A stretch of DNA of 6,930 nt, taken from the NCBI GenBank assembly GCA_018063485.1, contig JAGPBG010000119.1, positions 1-6,930 of the forward strand. Reading direction: 5' to 3'. Made by a program: the position numbers and the translations under genes. The notes beneath the pieces are model-generated. The model had not been told where the DNA came from, did not search any database, and worked only from the letters and a program-made list of their open reading frames with translations. This stretch comes from Cypionkella sp. (GTDB lineage: Bacteria; Pseudomonadota; Alphaproteobacteria; Rhodobacterales; Rhodobacteraceae). Of the stretch, positions 1-5,421 are shown piece after piece (position 1 is the first letter of the stretch; the number at the start of each line of letters is the position of its first letter).

Positions 1-419
1 ATTATAAACTGGCATGGATGGCGCGGATGCAGGCCCGTGTCGAGACTTTGCTGCGCGATGAAGAGCCGCTGGTGATTTGCGGCGATTACAATGTGATCCC
101 GCAAGCCGAAGATGCGGCCAGGCCCGAAGCCTGGGTTGAGGATGCGCTGTTCTTGCCGCAAACCCGCGCGGCCTATCGCCGTTTGGTCAATCTTGGCCTG
201 ACCGACGCGTTTCGTGTGCGTAATCAGGCGGCGGGGTTTTATTCGTTTTGGGATTACCAGGCCGGGGCTTGGGAGCGCAACAACGGCATCAGGATTGATC
301 ATCTATTGCTGTCACCGCAAGCCGCCGATCTGTTAGAAGATTGCCAGATCGACAAACAGGTGCGGGCTGGGGATAAACCTTCGGATCATGTGCCGGTGTG
401 GATTGATCTGGCGGCTTAG
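1..419 (+). CDS. xth: Exodeoxyribonuclease III, C-terminal part (5' end outside window)
   Basis: The reading frame is open from position 3 (YKLAW...) to the TAG at 417-419, so this is the last ~138 codons of a gene of roughly 260. Exonuclease III is a Mg-dependent 3'-5' exonuclease and AP endonuclease of base excision repair in the cytoplasm, belonging to the endonuclease/exonuclease/phosphatase fold. Motifs seen in order are GDYNVIP (the Asp and Asn match the metal/phosphate-contacting pair of E. coli ExoIII), FWDYQAGAWERNNGIRIDH (substrate-binding loop followed by the catalytic Asp), and SDHVPVW near the C-terminus (catalytic His). The active-site Glu and Tyr of the N-terminal half lie outside the window. 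The internal ATG at 18 is not a start, since conserved sequence continues upstream of it. The gene converges on the monooxygenase and overlaps its stop by 3 nt (417-418 shared within a 4-nt TTAG). The family assignment is firm; the distinction from other ExoIII-like paralogues (XthA2 types) rests on the visible half only. Confidence 0.93.
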   Translation, partial: YKLAWMARMQARVETLLRDEEPLVICGDYNVIPQAEDAARPEAWVEDALFLPQTRAAYRRLVNLGLTDAFRVRNQAAGFYSFWDYQAGAWERNNGIRIDHLLLSPQAADLLEDCQIDKQVRAGDKPSDHVPVWIDLAA

Positions 420-1591
420 GCTTTGGTCACGTCGAAATCATACAGCCAATCGAAGCGGCGCAGGGCCAGACCGGGGGCAAGGGTGCCGCCGATTTTCAGC
501 GCAGTATGGGCCAGCGAGCGGCTAACGCCCGACAGATGATAAGAGCGGGCGTTGGAGGTGGCTGCGGCGACAATCCGTCTGGTGCGGGGCGCGCGGGCGG
601 CCTGATAGGCAGCCAAAGCCTCGGGCAGAGGCAAGGATGCCAAGCGATCTGCCAGCACCCAAGCGTCTTCCAGTCCCATTGATGCGCCTTGGGCAAGGAA
701 CGGCAAGGTGGGATGGGCGGCATCACCCAGGATTGCCACCCCACCTGCGGGCAAGATCCGCGTCCAGTCTCGCGCAACCTCGTGGCGGAAAAGGCCCCAG
801 AGATAGACATCTTGCACCTGATCAAGCCAGCCGCGCACACGGGGGCTGAACGCCTCAAAAGCCAGCCGCAAATCCATCGGATCATCGCGCAGCGACCAGC
901 TTTCCTCGGCCCAGCGGCTACGTTCTTCAACAGCCACGATGTTGCGCAGGGTGCCGCCGCGCAGCGGATAGCTGACCAGATGACGGCCCGGCCCCATATG
1001 CACCTCGGCAACGGGGACGGCACCGGGCTGTTCAGGGATCAAGGCACGCCACGCGACTTGATGAGTGAAAAACGGCGCCGACTGACCATTCAGCGCCGCA
1101 CGGGTAAGCGAGTGCAGGCCGTCGGCACCGATCAAGATCGTGGGCGAAAGCGATTCCCCGGTGGATGTGGCAAGCAATGCGCGGGTGCCGGTCAGATCAA
1201 GCGATGTGACTTTATGCAACAAGCGCAAGGTGACGCCAGCCGCCTCAGCACCTTGCTTCAGCAGCTCGATCAGATCGACACGGTGTAGAAAATGATAGCC
1301 ATGCGCCGGGCGCAGACGGGCAAGATCCATCTCCAGAACCTTGTCGCCGGAAAGGCCATCGCAAAGCCTGACCGCGCGCGCCTGCATCGAGGCAGATTCA
1401 AGGGCCGCGCCCAGACCCAACTCGCGCAGCACCACGGCACCGTTGGGCGAGATTTGCAAACCCGCCCCCACTTCACGAACGGCATCGGCTTGTTCCAGAA
1501 CGGTGACGGCCGCACCTTTCAAGGCCAGGGCACGCGACAAGGCCAGACCGGCAACCCCTGCCCCGATAATGGTGATTTCAGTTCCCAGCAC
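416..1591 (-). CDS. FAD-dependent monooxygenase (salicylate hydroxylase-like, group A flavoprotein)
   Basis: A 391-residue protein, typical length for single-component NAD(P)H-dependent aromatic hydroxylases. Visible motifs are the N-terminal Rossmann GAGVAG (10-15) with the strand-ending Glu33 for FAD ribose binding, the DG motif GADGLHS (155-161), and the GD motif GDAAHPTLPFLAQGASMGLEDA (289-310), which contacts the FAD phosphate. The family hydroxylates aromatic or related ring substrates using O2 and NAD(P)H. The sequence resembles the salicylate/3-hydroxybenzoate/6-hydroxynicotinate hydroxylase group, but the substrate cannot be told, and no catabolic genes lie nearby. Start choice: GTG at 1591 places the GAG motif near the N-terminus as in the family and has a GGGGGG run (1599-1604) 7 nt upstream. 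The open frame extends to an ATG at 1672, but that extension would be read through a terminator hairpin and adds 27 unfamilial residues. The UbiH/VisC ubiquinone hydroxylases are a less likely alternative. Confidence 0.88.
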   Translation of the reverse strand: MLGTEITIIGAGVAGLALSRALALKGAAVTVLEQADAVREVGAGLQISPNGAVVLRELGLGAALESASMQARAVRLCDGLSGDKVLEMDLARLRPAHGYHFLHRVDLIELLKQGAEAAGVTLRLLHKVTSLDLTGTRALLATSTGESLSPTILIGADGLHSLTRAALNGQSAPFFTHQVAWRALIPEQPGAVPVAEVHMGPGRHLVSYPLRGGTLRNIVAVEERSRWAEESWSLRDDPMDLRLAFEAFSPRVRGWLDQVQDVYLWGLFRHEVARDWTRILPAGGVAILGDAAHPTLPFLAQGASMGLEDAWVLADRLASLPLPEALAAYQAARAPRTRRIVAAATSNARSYHLSGVSRSLAHTALKIGGTLAPGLALRRFDWLYDFDVTKA

Positions 1592-1601
1592 TGGCTTGCC
1601 C

Positions 1602-1636
1602 CCCAAAGCAAAACACCGGACCCAAGGGTCCGGCGT
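1602..1636 (-). terminator. Rho-independent terminator after the dksA-like gene
   Basis: On the minus strand CCGGACC and GGTCCGG (outer ends 1633 and 1616) form a perfect 7-bp stem closed by a CUUG tetraloop; after one mismatch two more base pairs can form (1613-1614 with 1635-1636). The stem is followed by an interrupted T-rich tract, TGTTTTGCTTT. It lies 47 nt past the stop of the dksA-like gene and just upstream of the monooxygenase GTG. It should end most dksA transcripts and separate the two genes. The T tract is broken, so some read-through into the monooxygenase is possible. Confidence 0.7.
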
Positions 1637-1682
1637 GATCATGTGCCGTTTAGCGGCCTGACCGCAAGCCAAACTGCCTGGG

Positions 1683-2105
1683 TCAATCGTCGCGATGCAC
1701 TTTCTCGCGACGCTCGTGCTTTTCCTGAGCCTCCAGCGTCATGGTGGCGATGGGGCGGGCATCAAGGCGTTTGAGGCTGATCGGCTCGCCGGTCATTTCG
1801 CAATAGCCAAATTCGTCGTTCTCGATCCGGCGCAGGGCGGCGTCGATTTTCGACACCAGCTTGCGTTGACGGTCGCGGGTGCGCAGTTCCAGCGCACGAT
1901 CGGTTTCTTCCGAGGCGCGATCAGCAATGTCAGGCACATTGCGGCCAGAATCTTGCAGATTGTCGATGGTTTCGGCGGATTGGTCGAGCAGGTCTTGTTT
2001 CCAGACCACCAGCTTGCGGCGGAAATATTCCAACTGCCGCTCATTCATGAAAGGCTCGTTCTCTGCCGGACGGTAATCATCAGGCAGGAAAATCTCGGCT
2101 TTCAT
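1683..2105 (-). CDS. dksA: RNA polymerase-binding transcription factor, DksA/TraR family (single-cysteine type)
   Basis: A 140-residue protein from the MKAEIFLP start. DksA enters the RNA polymerase secondary channel and, with ppGpp, adjusts transcription of rRNA and stress genes. The coiled-coil region (about 21-95) carries the tip motif PDIADRASEE; Asp59, Asp62 and Ala64 match E. coli Asp71, Asp74 and Ala76. The C-terminal globular domain follows, GYCEMTGEPISLKRLDARP. Aligned with E. coli DksA, Cys102 is kept, but the other three zinc-ligand positions are Thr105, Thr123 and Ala126, so a four-Cys zinc site is impossible. Alphaproteobacterial DksA proteins with reduced cysteines are known, including a functional Rhodobacter sphaeroides one. 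Start: ATG 2105 has GGAG 9 nt upstream and fits the family's N-terminus. ATG 2156 (157 aa) is also possible and has a better AGGGAG 6 nt upstream; ATG 2180 is less likely. It is divergent from the MoxR gene. Confidence 0.92.
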   Translation of the reverse strand: MKAEIFLPDDYRPAENEPFMNERQLEYFRRKLVVWKQDLLDQSAETIDNLQDSGRNVPDIADRASEETDRALELRTRDRQRKLVSKIDAALRRIENDEFGYCEMTGEPISLKRLDARPIATMTLEAQEKHERREKVHRDD

Positions 2106-2156
2106 ATCTGCATTCTCCACTTGGTCGGGCCGCGCCGACAGCTTGGCTTCTGTCAT

Positions 2157-2277
2157 GCCGCACTCCCTGTTGGCGGTCACTTAAAGGAAAGCGATGCGCT
2201 TGTCACTAGCGGTTGCGTGTTTTTTGGGGCAGGTTTAGGGTCCACCCGCCCCTTGGCCGCATAACCTTGAGTAGAAA
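2157..2277. promoter_or_regulatory. Divergent intergenic region with two dyads
   Basis: This gap must hold the promoters for the dksA-like gene (leftward) and the MoxR gene (rightward). A 5+3+5 dyad AAGCG-ATG-CGCTT lies at 2189-2201, and a GTCACT direct repeat brackets it (2176-2181 and 2202-2207). A second inverted repeat, GGGGCAGGT / ACCCGCCCC with one A:C mismatch and a 9-nt loop, lies at 2226-2252. It follows a T6 run and sits about 25 nt before the MoxR start. A leftward GTGACA / TTTAAG pair with 15-nt spacing is a weak match to a housekeeping promoter. No promoter can be assigned firmly. Confidence 0.3.
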
Positions 2278-3117
2278 ATGAAATTTGACAGCACGCCCGA
2301 CTATGTAGTTTCGCAAGATCTGGCAGTGGCGGTGAACGCGGCGGTGGTTTTGCAGCGGCCTTTGTTGGTCAAGGGCGAGCCCGGAACCGGCAAGACCGAA
2401 CTGGCCCGGCAAGTGGCACAGGCCCTGGGGATGGACTTGATCGAATGGCATGTGAAATCGACCACCAAGGCGCAGCAGGGGCTTTATGAATATGATGCGG
2501 TCAGCCGCTTGCGCGACAGCCAGTTGGGTGAGGCGCGGGTGCATGAGGTGGGCAACTATATCCGGCGCGGCAAACTGTGGCAGGCGTTCACCTCGCCCGA
2601 ACGGGTGGTTTTGCTGATCGACGAGATCGACAAGGCCGATATCGAGTTTCCAAATGATCTGTTGCAAGAACTCGACCGGATGGAGTTTCATGTCTATGAA
2701 ACCAATGAAACCGTGCGGGCGCTGCATCGGCCGGTAGTGATCATCACATCCAACAATGAAAAGGAATTGCCCGACGCATTCTTGCGACGGTGTTTTTTCC
2801 ACTTCATCCGCTTTCCCGATCCTGAAACACTGGCGCAAATTGTGCGGGTGCATTTTCCGGGGATCAAAGAGGCGCTGCTGGCTACGGCTTTGACGCAGTT
2901 TTTCGAATTGCGCGAAACGCCGGGTCTGAAAAAGAAACCCTCCACTTCGGAAGTGCTGGACTGGCTGAAGCTGCTCCTGGCCGAGGATCTGGCCCCCGAG
3001 GATTTGCGGCGCGAGGGCAAACATGCGCTGCCACGGCTGCACGGAGCCCTGCTGAAAAACGAGCAAGATGTGCATCTGTTTGAACGACTGGCGTTCATGG
3101 CGCGCGCACAACGCTGA
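2278..3117 (+). CDS. MoxR-family AAA+ ATPase
   Basis: A 279-residue AAA+ ATPase. Motifs in order: Walker A GEPGTGKT (33-40), Walker B VVLLIDEID (110-118; Asp115 and Glu116 for Mg binding and hydrolysis), sensor 1 ITSNN (156-160), arginine-finger region LRRCFF (169-174), and a C-terminal lid with KKPSTSEVLDW (219-229) at the sensor 2 position. MoxR proteins form hexameric rings that remodel or mature a client, usually with a VWA-domain partner (RavA-ViaA, CbbQ-CbbO and NorQ-NorD are studied pairs). The likely partner is the CoxE-like VWA gene about 2.3 kb downstream on the same strand. The gene starts at the ATG at 2278; only a weak GAG-type ribosome site precedes it. It has no signal peptide or membrane segment and is expected to be cytoplasmic. 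The subfamily's client is not known to me. It is divergently transcribed from the dksA-like gene. Confidence 0.93.
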   Translation: MKFDSTPDYVVSQDLAVAVNAAVVLQRPLLVKGEPGTGKTELARQVAQALGMDLIEWHVKSTTKAQQGLYEYDAVSRLRDSQLGEARVHEVGNYIRRGKLWQAFTSPERVVLLIDEIDKADIEFPNDLLQELDRMEFHVYETNETVRALHRPVVIITSNNEKELPDAFLRRCFFHFIRFPDPETLAQIVRVHFPGIKEALLATALTQFFELRETPGLKKKPSTSEVLDWLKLLLAEDLAPEDLRREGKHALPRLHGALLKNEQDVHLFERLAFMARAQR

Positions 3118-3129
3118 GGGTCGATAGGA

Positions 3130-3303
3130 ATGACGGAGGATTTCTTGCCGAATCGGGTGCGATTGCCTGGCCTTGGCCACGATCTTGCCAAAATCATCTC
3201 ACAGAATAACGAAATCTTGACGGAAATTGAAACATCGGGTGAGGGCGACCGGGAAAATATGGGCTTTTCCTTGCCGATGACCTCAAGGGGTGGTGGGCGT
3301 TGA
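3130..3303 (+). CDS. Possible small hypothetical protein downstream of the MoxR gene
   Basis: A 57-codon frame, MTEDFLPNRV... to ...TSRGGGR, begins 12 nt after the MoxR stop. TGAGGG (3115-3120) lies 9 nt before its ATG. The product would be soluble, acidic in the middle (EILTEIETSGEGDREN) and Gly/Arg-rich at the end. I recognise no family. Third-position GC is lower than in the flanking genes, so it may be non-coding or the remnant of a decayed gene. Confidence 0.25.
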   Translation: MTEDFLPNRVRLPGLGHDLAKIISQNNEILTEIETSGEGDRENMGFSLPMTSRGGGR

Positions 3304-3392
3304 AATCGCATAAATCCAAAGATTGACACAAACCCGCCGCCGTATCGACACTGCTTGCCTGTTGTCTCACCCTGAAGGTGAAACATGCTTAA

Positions 3393-3593
3393 GTGTCGCT
3401 CAATATGGCCCAGAAATTGGCGTTTTACCGGTCTCACGATATCGTGCGGCCGGATCTGGAAATTCGGTTTTTTGGGAACGGCAATTGGCCACTGCGCGGT
3501 CAGATGTTCAGGGCGAAAGCGATGGGTTTCACCTTTTGCGGAGAAGAGCACGGTGCGGATCGTGACCTGTTCCGACCTGTCTTGGCGTGTTGA
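3393..3593 (+). CDS. Possible small hypothetical protein or gene remnant
   Basis: A 66-codon frame starts at GTG 3393 (an in-frame ATG follows at 3405) and ends at TGA 3591. Codon use (GCG, CGG, CTG, GAT) resembles the neighbours more than the other frames here do. The product, containing FYRSHDIVRPDLEIRFFGNG and two Cys, has no membrane segment and matches no family I recognise. The ribosome site is poor (AAGG 14 nt upstream), and the frame contains the strong palindrome at 3428-3453, which would account for part of the sequence without any coding role. Confidence 0.25.
   Translation: MSLNMAQKLAFYRSHDIVRPDLEIRFFGNGNWPLRGQMFRAKAMGFTFCGEEHGADRDLFRPVLAC
3428..3453. repeat. 26-bp imperfect palindrome with perfect 12-bp core
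   Basis: The core CACGATATCGTG (3435-3446) is a perfect palindrome, and symmetric CCGG arms (3428-3431 and 3450-3453) extend it; 22 of 26 positions are symmetric about 3440/3441. With no loop it suits a dimeric DNA-binding protein better than an RNA hairpin. It lies about 360 bp before the DUF2927 start. Its role as an operator is inferred from symmetry alone. Confidence 0.55.
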
Positions 3594-3814
3594 AATGGAT
3601 GTTTGCGGTGCTGCGCCGCAAGGTTACATGACGATACGCAACGAAAAAGGCGGCGCAAGATCTGACGCGACGGGCGAAGGCCAAGGCTTTGTGGTGGATG
3701 CGCGGGCATTCTGTGCAAAAGCAACGCCCCTTGCAGCGGGACTCGCATTTGCCGTCAATACCGTAAATGGGGGGCCCCTGCCCCTCGCAACCCTTCGTGA
3801 AGAGCTGCCAAGCC

Positions 3815-5206
3815 ATGCGTTTGATTTCCATGATTGCCCTGACCCTGCCGCTCGGGCTGGCCACCGCCTGCGTTTCGCCGCCGCCTGTTGCACAGGTGTC
3901 AAAGAACTATCCGACCGATCTTAACAACGGCATCATTCTGCCCTCGGTTCAAGCCGTCAGCGGCCCCGTGGCGCCCTTGGGCAATCGCTCGAATACCGAA
4001 TTGGCGCGCGATTTCCTGGATCTGGCATTCAGGATGGAAAGCGGGCGGGCGTTGCCGGTGCTTAGCCGATTTGAGAGTGAAATCGTGATCGCGATGATGG
4101 GTGATGTGCCGCCAACTGCGCCCATCGAACTGGCAAAACTGATCACGCGTTATCGGTCCGAGGCGGGATTGAATGTGCGTACAGCGCGTAAAGGTGAAGC
4201 GCCCTCGGTGACAATTGAATTTGTGACTCGCCACGAATTGCAAAAATCGGTGCCGTCGGCGGCCTGTTTCACCGTGCCGCGGGTGCGCTCTTTTGCCGAG
4301 TACAAGGCCAAGCGCAACAGCTCGGATGTTGATTGGGCTACAGTGGTTCAGCGCGAGCATGCGATTGCCTTCATCCCATCCGACACCAGCCCGCAAGAAG
4401 TACGCGACTGCCTGCATGAGGAAGTGTCGCAAGCAATGGGCCCGCTGAACGATCTGTTTCGCCTGCCCGATTCGATCTTCAACGACGACAATTTCAACAC
4501 CGTGCTGACCAGCTTTGATATGCTGATGTTGCGGCTGCATTATTCTCCCGAATTGCGAAGCGGGATGAATGAGGCCGAGGTGGCCAGGCGTCTGCCCGAG
4601 CTTTTGGCGCGCCTGCATCCGGCGGGGCGATCGGCGGGCGGCTCCCCACCACAGTCGATGTCGCCGCGCGGCTGGATCAATTCGGTTGAGGCGGCCTTCG
4701 GCCCATCAGGCAGTCCGGCAAGCCGGTCGGTCGCAGCACAACGGATGCTGTCGATTGCCTTGGCGCAGGGCTGGCAGGATGGGAGGCTGGCGTTCAGCTA
4801 TTTCGCAGTCGGGCGGGCGGCGATTGCGTCAGACCCGGAAAATGCGGTGCGCGCCTTTGGCGAGGCTGGGCGGATTTATCGCAGCAAGCCCGGAATGGCC
4901 ATTCACGCCGCCCATTGCGATATGCAGTTGGCCGCAATCGCGCTGTCTTCGGGCCAGAATGAACAGGCGATAGCCCTTGTAGATCGCGCTTTGCCGGTGG
5001 CCAAATCGGCGCAGAATGCGGCGCTGACCGCAACCCTGATGCTGATCAAGGCCCAGGCCCTGGACAACAGCGGACAGGCAGCGGAGGCGAAATCTCTGCG
5101 CCTCGACAGTCTGGGCTGGGCGCGCTATGGCTTTGGATCAGAGCAACAGTTGCGCGCGCGAATGGCCGAAGTTTCCTCTTTGGGCGCGCGCGGACGCCGG
5201 AGCTAG
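3815..5206 (+). CDS. DUF2927-domain putative lipoprotein with TPR-like C-terminus
   Basis: A 463-residue exported protein of unknown function. Residues 1-19 form a signal peptide with a hydrophobic stretch ending LATAC. Cys19 could be a lipidated cysteine, but the -3 residue is Ala, so the lipobox is imperfect and simple Sec cleavage is also possible. The DUF2927 region spans about 58-270, from SNTELARDFLDLAFRME through RDCLHEEVSQAMGPLNDLFRLPDSIFNDDN to the LPELLARLHPAG segment. It includes a conserved-looking HEE (201-203) and Cys151/Cys199, which might form a periplasmic disulfide. After a Gly/Ser/Pro linker (about 271-300), residues 305-455 are helical, with TPR-like Ala-rich repeats (AVRAFGEAGRIYRS, QAIALVDRALPVAKS). 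The ATG at 3815 is chosen because it gives a clean signal peptide and has GAAGAG 10 nt upstream; the frame stays open back to an ATG at 3767. It is followed closely by the small membrane protein and the VWA gene. Confidence 0.85.
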   Translation: MRLISMIALTLPLGLATACVSPPPVAQVSKNYPTDLNNGIILPSVQAVSGPVAPLGNRSNTELARDFLDLAFRMESGRALPVLSRFESEIVIAMMGDVPPTAPIELAKLITRYRSEAGLNVRTARKGEAPSVTIEFVTRHELQKSVPSAACFTVPRVRSFAEYKAKRNSSDVDWATVVQREHAIAFIPSDTSPQEVRDCLHEEVSQAMGPLNDLFRLPDSIFNDDNFNTVLTSFDMLMLRLHYSPELRSGMNEAEVARRLPELLARLHPAGRSAGGSPPQSMSPRGWINSVEAAFGPSGSPASRSVAAQRMLSIALAQGWQDGRLAFSYFAVGRAAIASDPENAVRAFGEAGRIYRSKPGMAIHAAHCDMQLAAIALSSGQNEQAIALVDRALPVAKSAQNAALTATLMLIKAQALDNSGQAAEAKSLRLDSLGWARYGFGSEQQLRARMAEVSSLGARGRRS

Positions 5207-5212
5207 GCCGCT

Positions 5213-5244
5213 GGCCTGCCCCCGGCAAAAATGGGGGCGGGGCC
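5213..5244 (+). promoter_or_regulatory. GC-rich hairpin across the start of the small membrane-protein gene
   Basis: GGCCTGCCCCC (5213-5223) can pair with GGGGGCGGGGCC (5233-5244), giving 9 consecutive pairs including one G:U, then two more past a bulge, with a 9-nt loop containing the ATG at 5231. No T tract follows, so it is a poor terminator. It would cover the G-rich ribosome site and start region of the next gene. It begins 7 nt after the DUF2927 stop, so ribosomes finishing that gene would open it: a translational-coupling arrangement (inference). Confidence 0.45.
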
Positions 5245-5416
5245 TGTGATCGTTTTGGGCGGATTTCTGATCGGCGTGGTCTTGGGGGCGTTCAATGCGC
5301 GCCGCCGGGGTGGGCGCAAGCTGGACATGCTGCAATGGGCTGCCGTTTACGGCATCATCGGTGCGCTGGCGGGCCTGTTCGGCACTATTTTCCTGCACCG
5401 CTATCTGGCGGGCTAG
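5231..5416 (+). CDS. Small two-helix inner-membrane protein, unknown function
   Basis: A 61-residue protein with two predicted membrane helices: a Gly-rich helix at about 6-21 (VIVLGGFLIGVVLGAF) and a second at about 36-56 (WAAVYGIIGALAGLFGTIFL). They are joined by a strongly basic loop, NARRRGGRKLD. The positive-inside rule places the loop in the cytoplasm and both ends outside. GxxxG-like spacing in both helices would favour tight helix packing or oligomers. The ATG at 5231 has no ribosome site; an in-frame GTG at 5246 (56 aa) directly after GGGGGCGGGG is an equally plausible start and keeps both helices. It lies 24 nt after the DUF2927 gene and 5 nt before the VWA gene, so it is probably co-translated with both. 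No family name is recognised. Confidence 0.75.
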   Translation: MGAGPVIVLGGFLIGVVLGAFNARRRGGRKLDMLQWAAVYGIIGALAGLFGTIFLHRYLAG

Positions 5417-5421
5417 CCCCG

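Larger units (their letters stand above)
3304..3814. other. Long intergenic stretch before the DUF2927 gene
   Basis: Together with 3118-3303 this makes about 700 bp with no convincing gene between the MoxR and DUF2927 genes, unusual in an otherwise tightly packed region. Contents seen: a TTGACA at 3323 without a well-spaced -10 box, a small hairpin TCACC/GGTGA at 3367-3381, a 26-bp imperfect palindrome at 3428-3453, a doubtful 66-codon frame at 3393-3593, a TGCGG/CCGCA hairpin near 3602-3619, and a GGGGCCCC block at 3771-3778. The promoter of the DUF2927 transcription unit probably lies here. A small RNA or a decayed gene is also possible. Confidence 0.5.

Noticed and set aside
2206..3180. 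Long minus-strand open frame (324 codons) opposite the MoxR gene
   Set aside because: It lies antisense to a clear AAA+ ATPase with all motifs, and its translation is Gln/His/Arg-rich without any recognisable domain.
3323..3348. TTGACA as a -35 box
   Set aside because: The nearest -10-like hexamer (TATCGA) is only 14 nt away and nothing suitable lies at 16-18 nt, so I do not call a promoter.
3771..3784. GGGGCCCC block before the DUF2927 start as a terminator
   Set aside because: It has no loop and no T tract after it; it is just a GC-rich palindrome.
3628..3924. Possible + strand gene starting MTIRNEKGG with AAGG upstream
   Set aside because: It would overlap the signal-peptide region of the DUF2927 gene by 110 bp, and its end is an out-of-frame reading of that gene.
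3899..4618. Minus-strand frame of 239 codons opposite the DUF2927 gene
   Set aside because: Antisense to a recognised family; composition typical of an artefact frame.
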